DNA from: Arthrobacter sp. PAMC25564
Lineage (GTDB): Bacteria > Actinomycetota > Actinomycetes > Actinomycetales > Micrococcaceae
Direction of reading: 5' to 3'
NCBI RefSeq assembly: GCF_004798705.1
Contig: NZ_CP039290.1
Coordinates: 1,240,001-1,304,000 of the forward strand
Length of the DNA stretch: 64,000 bases
The notes beneath the pieces are model-generated. The model was given only the letters and a program-made list of their open reading frames with translations. It was not told the origin of the DNA and made no database searches. Position 1 is the first letter of the stretch. Each line of letters opens with the position of its first letter. Positions 43,545 to 52,131 of the stretch are shown piece by piece. The position numbers and the translations under genes are program-made.

Positions 43545-43853
43545 GTGGCATTCCTGAAATACACCCTGATCCGGCTGGCGCTCTTCGCGCCATTATTCGC
43601 GCTGTTCCTCTACCTGCAGCTGGGATGGCTGCTCGCCATCCTCTGCGCCGGCATGATGTCCTTCGCCATCAGCTTCCTCTTCTTCCAGAAGCAGCGGGAC
43701 GCGGCTACCGCCAGCCTCCACCAGCGCTTCTCGGGCAAGGCCAAGCCATTGCGCAGCGCCGGGGAGGTGGAAGACGCCGACGCCGAAGACCGTCTGGTGG
43801 ACGAACACCCGGACGTCGTTGTCCGCACGGACAGCCGGCCCAAGGACTCCTAG
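43545..43853 (+). CDS. DUF4229 membrane protein
   Basis: The 102-residue protein has two membrane segments (LIRLALFAPLFALFLYL and WLLAILCAGMMSFAISFLF), then a basic stretch QKQRDAATASLHQRF and an acidic tail, the DUF4229 layout. The gene sits opposite the men cluster, a conserved neighbourhood in Micrococcales. GTG start; TAAACT lies 6 nt upstream, suggesting leaderless translation. Function unknown. Confidence 0.85.
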   Translation: MAFLKYTLIRLALFAPLFALFLYLQLGWLLAILCAGMMSFAISFLFFQKQRDAATASLHQRFSGKAKPLRSAGEVEDADAEDRLVDEHPDVVVRTDSRPKDS

Positions 43854-43913
43854 AAACCCGGTGTTCCGGGCCCGCACCCACAACGCCGCACCCACAACGC
43901 CGCACCCGCGCCC

Positions 43914-44795
43914 TCAGAACCCGTGGCTCAGCGCCAGGCCGAGTGAGAACAACACGGCGTAACCGAGGTTGATCAGCCCGGTCTGCTTGAGCACCGGGAT
44001 CAGGCTCTTGCGCCGCCGGCCGGCGATCATCAGCCAGGACGGCATCAGGCTCGCGGGAATCAGCAGCAGGACAATGAGCATCCAGGGCCGCCCCGGCGCG
44101 AGCACAATCACCAGCAGGATCGCGACGGCGAGCATCAGCACGTAGCTTTCGCGGGCGTGTTTGTCCCCGAGCCGCACGGCCAGTGTCTTCTTCCCGGCCG
44201 CCCGGTCGGTGGGGATATCGCGGACATTGTTGGCCATGAGCAGGGCGCAGGCAATCAGGCCCGTGCCGATCGCGCCGATGATGGCGGCGAGGCTGAGCTG
44301 CCCGGCCTGGGTATACGTGGTGCCGAGGGTGGCCACGAGCCCGAAGAAGACGAACACGAACACGTCGCCCAGGCCCAGGTATCCGTACGGGTTCTTGCCT
44401 CCCGTGTAGCCCCACGCCGCCAGGACACAGCCGATGCCGACGAGGATGAGCCACCATGCCTGCGTCAGGATCACGAGGGCCAGGCCGAAGACCATTGCGG
44501 TCCCGAAGGCGGCGAAGGCGGCCCATTTGACGTGGTCGGGCCGCGCCGCACCGGATCCGACGAGCCGCAGCGGACCCACACGGTCCTCGTCAGTGCCGCG
44601 GATGCCGTCCGAATAGTCGTTGGCGTAGTTCACCCCGATCTGCAGCAGGAGGGCGACCAACGCGGCGAGGAGGGCGTTGACGGGGCGGAACGCGTCCATC
44701 TCGTAGGCGGCCGCGGTGCCGATCAGGACCGGCGCGATCGCGGCCGGCAGGGTGCGCAGTCGGGCGCCTTGAATCCATTGTGCGGCAGTGGCCAC
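43914..44795 (-). CDS. menA: 1,4-dihydroxy-2-naphthoate polyprenyltransferase
   Basis: The 293-residue UbiA-type membrane enzyme attaches the isoprenoid tail to DHNA in menaquinone synthesis. The first aspartate motif is in NYANDYSDGIRGTDEDR; the second is around NNVRDIPTDRAAGKKT. About eight membrane segments follow. It is the last gene of menB-menE-menA, 50 bp after menE. Confidence 0.95.
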   Translation of the reverse strand: MATAAQWIQGARLRTLPAAIAPVLIGTAAAYEMDAFRPVNALLAALVALLLQIGVNYANDYSDGIRGTDEDRVGPLRLVGSGAARPDHVKWAAFAAFGTAMVFGLALVILTQAWWLILVGIGCVLAAWGYTGGKNPYGYLGLGDVFVFVFFGLVATLGTTYTQAGQLSLAAIIGAIGTGLIACALLMANNVRDIPTDRAAGKKTLAVRLGDKHARESYVLMLAVAILLVIVLAPGRPWMLIVLLLIPASLMPSWLMIAGRRRKSLIPVLKQTGLINLGYAVLFSLGLALSHGF

Positions 44796-44845
44796 GTGTA
44801 GTACCTCGTGTTGATTCGGTGAAGCTTGGTTTGGAACAGCAGTGT

Positions 44846-46033
44846 CTATTTTCCCTGATGCAGGGCGTCCAGCCGGACGGTCATGCCCAGCCGGTCCGGT
44901 TTGCCGTTGGGCAGCATCAGCAGTTCAGCGGCGGCCAGGACAGTCTTCGGCGCCAGCTTGCCCAGGACCGGCGCCCAGGAAGTGCCAGCAGTGAAACCGG
45001 CGATCCCTTCCGGGGAGCTGTCGGCGACGGCCACGAAGGCGGCGAGGGCCTGGCCCCACTCCGCGGAGGGGACGCCGGCGACGAAAGCGGCCAGCACGCC
45101 GTCGAGCTTCTCCAGCTCTGACTGCACATGCGCGGCGGAGACCTTGACGCCTCCGGTGATGATGACGTCGTCCGCGCGGCCCAGCACGGTGAGCCGCCCG
45201 TCCTGGTCCAGTTCGCCGAGATCGTTGGTGCGGTACCAGCGGACGCCGCCCTCCTTGACGAACGTCCTGTCCGTGAGCCGGGGTGCGTCCAGATACCCCG
45301 CGGCTATGGTGGACCCGCCCAGCAGGATGCGCCCGTCGTCGCCCAGTTTCACCTCGACTTCGTCCAGCGGAACGCCGTCGTAGACGCAGCCGCCGCAGGT
45401 CTCGGCAGAGCCGTAGGTGGTCACCACCCGGATCCCGGCCGCGCGCGCCGCGGCGAGGAGTTCCGGCGAGGCCGGGGCGCCACCGAGGAGGATCGCGTCG
45501 AAGCGCCGGAGCACCGCGAGGGTGTCCGCGGAGGGGGAGTCCAGCAGCCGCTGCAGCTGCGTGGGGACGAGCGAGGTGAAGCGGAGCTTGTCCGTGAGCT
45601 CGCGGGCCGCGGCGGTGAAGGCTTCGGGCGTGAAACCGACGCTGAGGTCCATGGCCCACGGCCGGGTGCCCGCGAAGAGCGAGCGGACCAGCACCTGCAG
45701 CCCGGCAACGAACTGTACGGGCAGCGCCAGCAGCCACTGCCCTTCGCCCTTCAGCGCCAGGGCGGTGGCCATCGAGGAGGCGGCCAGCGCGTCCACGGTC
45801 AGGACCGTGGCCTTGGGCGTCCCGGTGGAGCCGGACGTCCGCACCACGGCGGCGGCGTCCGCAACCCCGGTGTCGACGGCGGACACCACAATCGTGCCGT
45901 CCGTCCCGGCGGAAAGTTCGACGGCGGGGCCCTCGCCGTGGAGGGCGGCGGCCAGGGCCCGCAGGGCAAAGTCGAGGTTGGCGGGCTCGATGTTCACAGC
46001 TCCGGAAGTCACAGGTCCTGCCTTCGAAGTCAA
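44846..46033 (-). CDS. menE: o-succinylbenzoate-CoA ligase
   Basis: This 395-residue adenylate-forming enzyme has the P-loop VVRTSGSTGTPKATVLT, the adenine motif TTYGSAETCGG, and the hinge motif YRTNDLGELDQDGRLTVLGR followed by ITGGVKVSAAHVQSELE. It is shorter than many MenE (about 450-490), as usual for actinobacteria. It activates OSB with CoA to feed MenB. It starts 4 bp after the menB stop, so the two are translated together. Confidence 0.93.
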   Translation of the reverse strand: MTSKAGPVTSGAVNIEPANLDFALRALAAALHGEGPAVELSAGTDGTIVVSAVDTGVADAAAVVRTSGSTGTPKATVLTVDALAASSMATALALKGEGQWLLALPVQFVAGLQVLVRSLFAGTRPWAMDLSVGFTPEAFTAAARELTDKLRFTSLVPTQLQRLLDSPSADTLAVLRRFDAILLGGAPASPELLAAARAAGIRVVTTYGSAETCGGCVYDGVPLDEVEVKLGDDGRILLGGSTIAAGYLDAPRLTDRTFVKEGGVRWYRTNDLGELDQDGRLTVLGRADDVIITGGVKVSAAHVQSELEKLDGVLAAFVAGVPSAEWGQALAAFVAVADSSPEGIAGFTAGTSWAPVLGKLAPKTVLAAAELLMLPNGKPDRLGMTVRLDALHQGK

Positions 46034-46037
46034 CGGA

Positions 46038-46991
46038 TCAGAAGTAGTACGGAAACTTGGACCAGTCCGGGTCTCGCTTCTCGAGGAAGGCTTCCTTGCC
46101 CTCCACGGCCTCGTCCGTCATGTAGGCCAGCCGGGTGGCCTCGCCGGCGAACACCTGCTGGCCGGCCAGGCCGTCGTCGGCCAGGTTGAAGGCGAACTTG
46201 AGCATGCGGATGGCCTGCGGGGACTGCCGGGCGATGTCCGCGGCGTACTCCAGCGCCACGTCCTCGAGCCGGTCGTGGTCCACGGCCTCGTTGACGGCGC
46301 CCAGCCGGACCATGTCCTCGGCCGAGTATTCGCGGGCCAGGAAGAAGATTTCACGGGCGGCCTTCTGCCCGATCTGGCGGGCCAGCAGCGCGGAGCCGTA
46401 GCCGGCGTCGAAACTGCCCACCGTGGCATCGGTCTGCTTGAACTTGCCGTGCTGCCGGGAGGCGATGGTGAGGTCCGAGACGACGTGCAGGGAGTGCCCG
46501 CCGCCGGCCGCCCAGCCGTTGACGACGGCGATGACCACCTTGGGCATCGTGCGCATCAGCCGCTGGACTTCCAGGATGTGCAGCCGGCCGGCCCGGGCGG
46601 GATCGATGGTTTCCGGGGTTTCCCCTTCGGCGTAGCGGTAGCCGTCGCGTCCACGGATCCGCTGGTCCCCGCCCGAGCAGAATGAGTGGCCGCCGTCCTT
46701 GGGGGAGGGGCCGTTGCCCGTGAGGAGCACGGTGGCCACATCCGGGGTCATCCGGGCGTGGTCCATGGCGCGGTACAACTCGTCCACGGTGCCGGGGCGG
46801 AAGGCGTTGCGGACCTCGGGCCGGTTGAAGGCGATCCGCACCGTGGGCAGGTCCCGGACGAACGAGCCGTCCGCGGAGCGCTCCACCTGCCGGTGGTAGG
46901 TCATGTCCTGGAAGTCGTCAAAACCGGACACGGTGCGCCAGCGGGTGGGGTCAAAGACGTCGGATACCTTGGCGGGGATTTCGTTGCTCAC
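46038..46991 (-). CDS. menB: 1,4-dihydroxy-2-naphthoyl-CoA synthase
   Basis: The 317-residue crotonase-fold enzyme closes the second ring of menaquinone. Family signatures include VRNAFRPGTVDELYRAMDHA, VVNGWAAGGGHSLHVVSDLT, TDATVGSFDAGYGSALLARQ and the C-terminal KRDPDWSKFPYYF that is specific to MenB. The GTG start has TAGACT 6 nt upstream and no ribosome site, so the menB-menE-menA mRNA is probably leaderless. Confidence 0.96.
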   Translation of the reverse strand: MSNEIPAKVSDVFDPTRWRTVSGFDDFQDMTYHRQVERSADGSFVRDLPTVRIAFNRPEVRNAFRPGTVDELYRAMDHARMTPDVATVLLTGNGPSPKDGGHSFCSGGDQRIRGRDGYRYAEGETPETIDPARAGRLHILEVQRLMRTMPKVVIAVVNGWAAGGGHSLHVVSDLTIASRQHGKFKQTDATVGSFDAGYGSALLARQIGQKAAREIFFLAREYSAEDMVRLGAVNEAVDHDRLEDVALEYAADIARQSPQAIRMLKFAFNLADDGLAGQQVFAGEATRLAYMTDEAVEGKEAFLEKRDPDWSKFPYYF

Positions 46992-47012
46992 AGTCCGAGT
47001 CTAGTAATCGCG

Positions 47013-47453
47013 TCAGCCGATGCAGAACTCGTTGCCCTCCGGGTCCGCCATGGTGTGCCAGGAATGGGGCCCCTGGCTGGCCGTCCAGAGGAGCGTGGCG
47101 CCCCGGGCTTCGAGGGCCGCGCGGACCTCGTCCTTGTCCCGGCCGTCCAGCCTCACGTCCCAGTGGACCCGGTTCTTGACGGTCTTTTCCTCCGGCACGG
47201 ACTGGAAGAGGATGCGGCGGGCGGGCGTCCTGGCGTCGAGCTCCTCGGGCGGCCGGATCGCGGCGCCCTCGCGCCACACGAGCCTGCCGTGGTGCAGCTT
47301 CGTTTCCGACTCCGTCGCGAAGCCCTGCCCGATCATGGACCGGATGAAGCCCTCGTCCTGCGGCTCCACGGCCCAGTCCAGCGTTTCGGCCCACCAGTCG
47401 GCGAGCTCATGCGGGTCCCGGCAGTCGACGGCGATCTGGATGGTCAGTGTCAT
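47013..47453 (-). CDS. VOC-family glyoxalase-like protein
   Basis: The 146-residue protein has two beta-alpha-beta-beta-beta units typical of the VOC superfamily: IQIAVDCRDPHELADWWAETL at the start, RVHWDVRLDGRDKDEV in the second half and the C-terminal MADPEGNEFCIG. It is the Glyoxalase_6 type of small actinobacterial proteins; the substrate is unknown. TAGTTT lies 6 nt before the ATG. Confidence 0.88.
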   Translation of the reverse strand: MTLTIQIAVDCRDPHELADWWAETLDWAVEPQDEGFIRSMIGQGFATESETKLHHGRLVWREGAAIRPPEELDARTPARRILFQSVPEEKTVKNRVHWDVRLDGRDKDEVRAALEARGATLLWTASQGPHSWHTMADPEGNEFCIG

Positions 47454-47520
47454 GGAATGAAACTACGACGTCGGGGTCCCGCCCGGAAGGGGCATCCGGA
47501 GAGATCCCCTCCGCCCTCCT

Positions 47521-47566
47521 GCAACGCCCTCATGCAACGCCCTCATGCAACGCCCTCATGCAACGC
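47521..47566. repeat. 13-bp tandem repeat
   Basis: GCAACGCCCTCAT occurs three times head to tail (47521, 47534, 47547) with a fourth partial unit that merges into the following palindrome. Confidence 0.9.
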
Positions 47567-47624
47567 GGGGTCACTTGGCGCCCATCCGGGGCCCCGGGAT
47601 GGGCCGTAGCTGACCCCGCGTTGC
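47560..47624. terminator. large palindrome downstream of the CPBP gene
   Basis: GCAACGCGGGGTCA (47560-47573) and TGACCCCGCGTTGC (47611-47624) form a perfect 14-bp stem; an inner stem GCCCATCC/GGATGGGC is also present. It begins 2 bp after the CPBP stop on the minus strand and may serve as its terminator. Confidence 0.75.
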
Positions 47625-47626
47625 TT

Positions 47627-48388
47627 CTAGCCCTGGAGCCGCTGCAGCTGTTCGAGGACTTCGGGCGGGATCGCATAGATGAAGATGACCGCCAGCAGGT
47701 TCTTCGAGGCATGGACGAAGTAGGAGAACATCACGTTCCTGCCGGTCCAGACATAGACGAACACCAGGACGGCACCCATGGCGAGGTAGGGCATCAGCAC
47801 CTGCAGGGTCATTTGCTCCTGGCCCACAATGTGCAGCGCCGCGAACAGCACCACGGACAATGCGCAGCAGACCCAGATGTTGACCCGGCGGCCCAGCTTG
47901 CCGATCAGCAGGTGGCGGAAGATGTACTCCTCCACGAAGGGGCCCACGATCACCAGCAGGGGCACCATCAGCCAGGCCGGGACCTGCTGCATGAGCGCCT
48001 GCAGGCCGGCCTGGTTGGCGGATGTCTGCACCGGGCCGCTGAGTGCCACCAGGATCGCGGTGAGGATCATCATCACCACCACCGCCAGCGGGACCATAAG
48101 CAAGGTGAACCATGGCCGGGTGGCCAGGACCCGGAGGTCGCGCGCGGCGACGTGCCGGGCGGCGGCCAGGGCCAGCAGGCCGATGGTCCCGTAGAAGATG
48201 AGGTTTACGGAGTAGGACGCCACGGCCGGGTTCGGCGACAGCTGCAGCAGCAACGGCGCCAGCAGGTCGCCGGCCACGGTAATGAATGCGGCCACGGCCA
48301 GATAGAGCCCGGCGGTGGTGAGATCGAGCCCGGAGAACCGGTAGAGTTCCGGCCGCGGCGCGGGTGGAGTGCGGAGAGCTGTGCCCAT
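47627..48388 (-). CDS. CPBP-family intramembrane metalloprotease
   Basis: The 253-residue membrane protein carries the CPBP/Abi motifs EEYIFRHLLIGKL (EExxxR) and FAALHI (conserved His), plus a final N-type motif region YVWTGRNVMFSYFVHASKN, across about seven or eight hydrophobic segments. The family cleaves peptides within the membrane in Rce1-like fashion; here the substrate is unknown. TAGGCT lies 6 nt before the ATG. Confidence 0.92.
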   Translation of the reverse strand: MGTALRTPPAPRPELYRFSGLDLTTAGLYLAVAAFITVAGDLLAPLLLQLSPNPAVASYSVNLIFYGTIGLLALAAARHVAARDLRVLATRPWFTLLMVPLAVVVMMILTAILVALSGPVQTSANQAGLQALMQQVPAWLMVPLLVIVGPFVEEYIFRHLLIGKLGRRVNIWVCCALSVVLFAALHIVGQEQMTLQVLMPYLAMGAVLVFVYVWTGRNVMFSYFVHASKNLLAVIFIYAIPPEVLEQLQRLQG

Positions 48389-48639
48389 GCCACCAGCCTA
48401 GCGTTGTGGAGCCCCCGGAGGGATGACCGGCGGCCCCCGGAGGGACCATCCAGGGCCTTGGATGTTGTCCGCGTCACGGTCCGGCCGGAAAAGCTAGTAA
48501 GATAAAAAAGCCGCGCGAACCTTCGACACCTTGGTCGTTTCGGTACAGATAATTCCCCCATACGCGGGATAAACCCGAATTATGTGTATCTGGACTCCGT
48601 GTCAGGTCCCGGCCATTCCCCGACCCACAAGGAACAGTT

Positions 48640-50106
48640 GTGCCACAAATTACTTCCACCGATCTTAAGAGCGCGCCGGCGCAACCCGCCGTCGTCGTCG
48701 ACCCGACCCTCAGCGCCGAGGGCTACAAGAAGACCCTCGGGCGCCGCCACGTCACCATGATCTCGATGGGTGGCGCAATCGGCGTCGGCCTCTTCATGGG
48801 TGCCGGCGGCCGCCTGGCCTCGACCGGGCCGGCGCTGGTCTTCTCCTACGCCATTGCCGGAGTCATCGCCTACCTGCTGATGCGGGCCCTCGGCGAGCTC
48901 ATCATGTACCGCCAGACCTCCGGCTCCTTCGTCAGCTACGCCGGCGAGATGTTCGGCAAGAAGGGCGCCTACATCTCCGGCTGGATGTACTTCATCAACT
49001 GGGCCATGACCGGAATCGCCGAGCTGATCGCGATCGGCCTGTACTTCCAGTTCTTCTTCCCCAACGTCCCCGTGGAACTTTCCGCCATCGCCGCGCTCGT
49101 GCTGCTGGTTGCCGTGAACCTGCTGAGCGTGAAGGCCTTCGGCGAATTCGAATTCTGGGCCTCCTGCCTGAAGGTCGCCGCGATTGTGATCTTCCTGGCC
49201 GTGGGCACCTTCATGGTGGTCACCAACGCCAAGGTCGGCGCCGGCCATGCCTCCGTCGGCAACCTCTTCGCCGCGGACGGCGGCATGTTCCCCAAGGGCG
49301 CGCTGGTCATGATCCTCGTGCTGAACGCGGTGATCTTCGCCTACAACGCGATCGAGCTCGTCGGCATCACCGCCGGCGAAATGGAGAACCCGGAGCGGGA
49401 AGTCCCCAAGGCGATCCGCGCCGTTGTGTTCCGCATCGTGGTGTTCTATGTCGGCTCCGTCATGCTGCTCGCCATGCTGCTGCCCTCGGACCAGTACAGG
49501 GCCGGCGAGTCGCCGTTCGTCACCGTGTTCGGCCAGATGGGCCTGCCCTGGATGGGCGACGTGATGAACATGATCGTCATCACCGCAGCCCTGTCCTCCA
49601 GCAATTCGGGGCTCTACTCGATCGGCCGGATCTTCCGCACCATGGCCAACAACGGGCATGCCCCGCAGTGGCTCACCCGGATGTCCAGCCGCTACGTGCC
49701 GTACGCGGCCATCCTGGCGATCGCCAGCGTCTACCTCGTGGGAATCCTGCTGAACGTCTGGCTGGGCGGTTCGCACGCCTTCGACCTGGCGCTGAACTCC
49801 GCGTCCATCGGCGTGATCTTCACCTGGGGCTCCATCTTCGCCAGCCAGATCGCGCTGCGGAAGAAGAAGGGCAAGGTCTCCTCGCTGCCCATGCCGGGGG
49901 CGCCGTGGACCAGCTGGGCCGGCCTGCTCGCGCTGCTGGCCATCACCGTGCTGATCGGTTTCGACACCATGACCGACAAGGCGACCGGCGAAGTCTTCCT
50001 GCTGGGTCTCTGGACCCTCGCCACCATCCCGTTCTTCGCCCTCGTGCTGTGGCTCGGCTGGCAGAAGGTCAGGAACAACGAACCCAAGAGCGAGCTCTTC
50101 AGCTAG
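48640..50106 (+). CDS. amino acid permease (APC superfamily, AnsP/GabP type)
   Basis: The 488-residue transporter has the AAT-family start LGRRHVTMISMGGAIGVGLFMGAGGRLASTGPA and 12 hydrophobic segments; EMENPEREVPKAI is the conserved loop. Close families transport asparagine or GABA; the sequence alone does not decide. GTG start with AAGGAA six bases upstream. The 250-bp upstream gap contains AT-rich stretches (around 48495-48515 and 48575-48595) where a promoter is likely. Confidence 0.9.
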   Translation: MPQITSTDLKSAPAQPAVVVDPTLSAEGYKKTLGRRHVTMISMGGAIGVGLFMGAGGRLASTGPALVFSYAIAGVIAYLLMRALGELIMYRQTSGSFVSYAGEMFGKKGAYISGWMYFINWAMTGIAELIAIGLYFQFFFPNVPVELSAIAALVLLVAVNLLSVKAFGEFEFWASCLKVAAIVIFLAVGTFMVVTNAKVGAGHASVGNLFAADGGMFPKGALVMILVLNAVIFAYNAIELVGITAGEMENPEREVPKAIRAVVFRIVVFYVGSVMLLAMLLPSDQYRAGESPFVTVFGQMGLPWMGDVMNMIVITAALSSSNSGLYSIGRIFRTMANNGHAPQWLTRMSSRYVPYAAILAIASVYLVGILLNVWLGGSHAFDLALNSASIGVIFTWGSIFASQIALRKKKGKVSSLPMPGAPWTSWAGLLALLAITVLIGFDTMTDKATGEVFLLGLWTLATIPFFALVLWLGWQKVRNNEPKSELFS

Positions 50107-50126
50107 CCGCCTTCGCAAAATCCACG

Positions 50127-50184
50127 TCGATTGCTCCGTAACCGCCGTTATGGGGCCGCAAAAGGGCCGTTGCGGAGCAATCGA
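50127..50184. terminator. convergent terminator hairpin
   Basis: TCGATTGCTCCG (50127-50138) and CGGAGCAATCGA (50173-50184) form a perfect 12-bp stem between the converging permease and dienelactone hydrolase genes. No long T-run follows. Confidence 0.7.
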
Positions 50185-50190
50185 TGGGGC

Positions 50191-50907
50191 TTAAGCCTTA
50201 AGGTGCTTGGCGAAGTGGTCTTCGATCCGCTGCCAGGCTTCGGCTGCCGCGTCGGGGTCCGGCTTGATGCCCATCACACGGAAGAGGGGCCGGAGCGGAC
50301 GCGGGCCTGCCTCGGCGTCGTCCATGAAGGCATGGCCGGCACCGTCGAATTCCTTGATGTCGTTCTCGATGCCCAGCCTGTCCAGGGCAGCTTCGAGTTT
50401 CGCCGCGGCTCCGGGCAGGGTGCGGTCCGCCTTGCCGAAGTTGCCCACCACAGGACACGCGCCCAACAGGGCTTCATCCGGGTTCTTGGGCAGCCTGCCG
50501 TAGTTCACGGCCGCCGCATCGAAGCCGTCCCTGGCGATCAGCAGGGCGAAGCCGCCGCCCATGCAAAAGCCGATGACGCCGATCTTGCCGTTGCTACGCC
50601 CGGACTGCTCCAGCCAGGCCTGTGCAACGGCCAGATCTGTGAAGGCCTTGCCCGAGCCGGACACGAGTGAGCGCATCGTCGAGACGAGGCAGCGGCGGGC
50701 TCCGCCGTCGCTGAACAGGTCCACCGCCAGGGTCAGGTATCCCGCAGCGGCCATCCGGTCCGCCTGGCGGACCGTGATGTCGTTGACGCCGAACATCTCG
50801 TGGATCATCAGGACCGCGGGAAACGGCCCCGGTCCCTCCGGTTCCGCGAGGTAGCCGCGCAGGTTTGGCGATCCGGTGCCGGCCGCAGTGAGGTCGATGA
50901 ACGTCAT
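50191..50907 (-). CDS. dienelactone hydrolase-family protein
   Basis: The 238-residue alpha/beta hydrolase has the nucleophile elbow IGFCMGGGFALL with Cys in the Ser position, the upstream Glu in LMIHEMFGVND, and His in FDGAGHAFMDD. These are the Cys/Asp/His triad elements of the DLH family, which hydrolyses lactone rings from chlorocatechol breakdown, although many members act on other esters. ATG 50907 fits the family start. Confidence 0.9.
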   Translation of the reverse strand: MTFIDLTAAGTGSPNLRGYLAEPEGPGPFPAVLMIHEMFGVNDITVRQADRMAAAGYLTLAVDLFSDGGARRCLVSTMRSLVSGSGKAFTDLAVAQAWLEQSGRSNGKIGVIGFCMGGGFALLIARDGFDAAAVNYGRLPKNPDEALLGACPVVGNFGKADRTLPGAAAKLEAALDRLGIENDIKEFDGAGHAFMDDAEAGPRPLRPLFRVMGIKPDPDAAAEAWQRIEDHFAKHLKA

Positions 50908-51062
50908 GGTGCGGACCTTCCGTCGGCGGATGCTTTCACCCGAGCGTCTCACAAACGCGGCGGGCACCAAGGGCGGCCCGCCGCGATGTCCCGTGCGGCG
51001 GACCCATTGCCCGGCGCCGGACGTGCCCCGGGTGCCCTCGATGCGCCAAGGTCGCATCCAAT

Positions 51063-51115
51063 GGGCGAAGATGGCCGCTATCCGGGGTGGGATAGCGGCC
51101 ATCTGTGGCGAATCG
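51063..51115. repeat. intergenic palindromic repeat, copy 4 (best preserved)
   Basis: AGATGGCCGCTATCC (51069-51083) and GGATAGCGGCCATCT (51090-51104) form a perfect 15-bp stem with a 6-nt loop. The flanks GGGCGA and GTGGCGAATCGG match those of the copies at 41.5 and 42.7 kb. Confidence 0.8.
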
Positions 51116-51196
51116 GCGGCACGACGGCGGCAAGCGCCCCCGCGCTTGGGAGGATGTGTCCGCCCGGGCACAAGAATCCCGGGCACAAGACCGGGC

Positions 51197-51244
51197 ATAA
51201 AAATGCGGCGCCGGACACCCCCCAAAAGAAAGTCCGACGCCGCA
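51197..51244 (-). terminator. intrinsic terminator of csbD
   Basis: On the minus strand TGCGGCGTCGGAC and GTCCGGCGCCGCA form a 13-bp stem with one mismatch, then TTTTTATG. It lies 36 bp past the csbD stop. Confidence 0.85.
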
Positions 51245-51279
51245 CGCGGATGAAGCACGCGGGTGAAGATAGGGAAGGA

Positions 51280-51456
51280 TCAATCCTTCTTGAAGGCATC
51301 CTTGACGTTTTCGCCGACCTTCTTGGCGTCCGCTACGACCTGGTCCTTCTGGCCCTCGGCCTTGAGGCTGTCATTGCCCGTCGCATTTCCGGTGGCTTCC
51401 TTGGCTTTGCCGCCCAGGTGCTCCGCTTCGTTCTGAATCTTGTCTCCGATACCCAT
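51280..51456 (-). CDS. CsbD-family stress protein
   Basis: The 58-residue protein is highly charged: MGIGDKIQNEAEHLGGKAKE, then TGNDSLKAEGQKDQVVADAKK. This is the CsbD pattern of small, Lys/Glu-rich stress proteins controlled by general stress sigma factors in Bacillus. AAAGGTGG precedes ATG 51456. Function at the molecular level is unknown. Confidence 0.9.
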   Translation of the reverse strand: MGIGDKIQNEAEHLGGKAKEATGNATGNDSLKAEGQKDQVVADAKKVGENVKDAFKKD

Positions 51457-51617
51457 GGTGGGAACCACCTTTCGTTTCCGGTTGTAATTCAACGCACATT
51501 CACGATAACACAAAGCATGCTTACTATTTCAAGGGTCTGCGGGAATTAATCCTGCGGGTGGCAGGCCTTGCGTGTTGCAGGCCCGACGGGAGGATGAAAA
51601 ATTCCGCTGTGCCGGGC

Positions 51618-51623
51618 TAGGCT
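51618..51623 (+). promoter_or_regulatory. -10 box of the SRPBCC gene
   Basis: TAGGCT ends 7 nt before ATG 51631 with no ribosome site between, a leaderless arrangement. Confidence 0.5.
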
Positions 51624-51630
51624 CGAAGCC

Positions 51631-52131
51631 ATGGACCACAAAACCAGCCTCACGCAGCACATCAAGGCCCCGGCGGACAAGGTGTGGGCGGTCATCTCGG
51701 ACATCCCGGGTTCGGCCGCAACACTCTCCGGCGTCGATTCCATCCAGATGCTCACCCAGGGACCGTACGGCGAGGGCACCCGCTGGAAGGAGAGCCGCAC
51801 CATGATGGGGCGGTCCGAAACGGTGGAGATGTGGGTCACCCAGTGCGAGCCGCCCGTCCCGGCACACGGCGGCAGTGCCGGCGGCGGCGCGCGTGGCGGC
51901 AGCACCACGGTCAAGGCCCTCCAGGGCGGCGCCGACTACACCTCGCGCTTCGCCCTCGCAGAGCGCGACGGCGGGACGGACCTGACCCTCACCTTCGGCG
52001 CCGAGCTGGTCAACCCCACCCGGCTCAGCAAGATCATGATGGCCATGTTCGGCCCGATCGGGATGCGCATCACCCGCAAGGCCCTGGCCAAGGACCTGGC
52101 AGAGATCGCGGCCAAGGCCGAGTCCCTCTGA
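51631..52131 (+). CDS. SRPBCC-family lipid/ligand-binding-like protein
   Basis: The 166-residue protein has the START/SRPBCC pattern: KTSLTQHIKAPADKVWAVIS at the start, GEGTRWKESRTM in the middle and a long C-terminal helix (ITRKALAKDLAEIAAKAE). These helix-grip folds bind hydrophobic ligands. A Gly/Ser/Ala-rich loop (about 75-92) is inserted. Its TGA overlaps the next gene (TGATG). Confidence 0.85.
   Translation: MDHKTSLTQHIKAPADKVWAVISDIPGSAATLSGVDSIQMLTQGPYGEGTRWKESRTMMGRSETVEMWVTQCEPPVPAHGGSAGGGARGGSTTVKALQGGADYTSRFALAERDGGTDLTLTFGAELVNPTRLSKIMMAMFGPIGMRITRKALAKDLAEIAAKAESL

Larger units (their letters stand above)
50908..51279. other. 372-bp gene-free gap with palindromic repeat and terminator
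   Basis: The gap holds palindromic repeat copy 4 (51063-51115) and the csbD terminator (51197-51244). The remaining sequence has no clear gene; the frame continuing upstream of the hydrolase has no family similarity I can see. Confidence 0.6.

Noticed and set aside
47521..47566. CRISPR-like array
   Set aside because: Head-to-tail 13-bp units with no spacers and no cas genes.
48580..50118. 512-residue frame opposite the permease
   Set aside because: His/Gly/Asp-rich composition typical of antisense of a GC-rich membrane protein gene; the permease is unambiguous.
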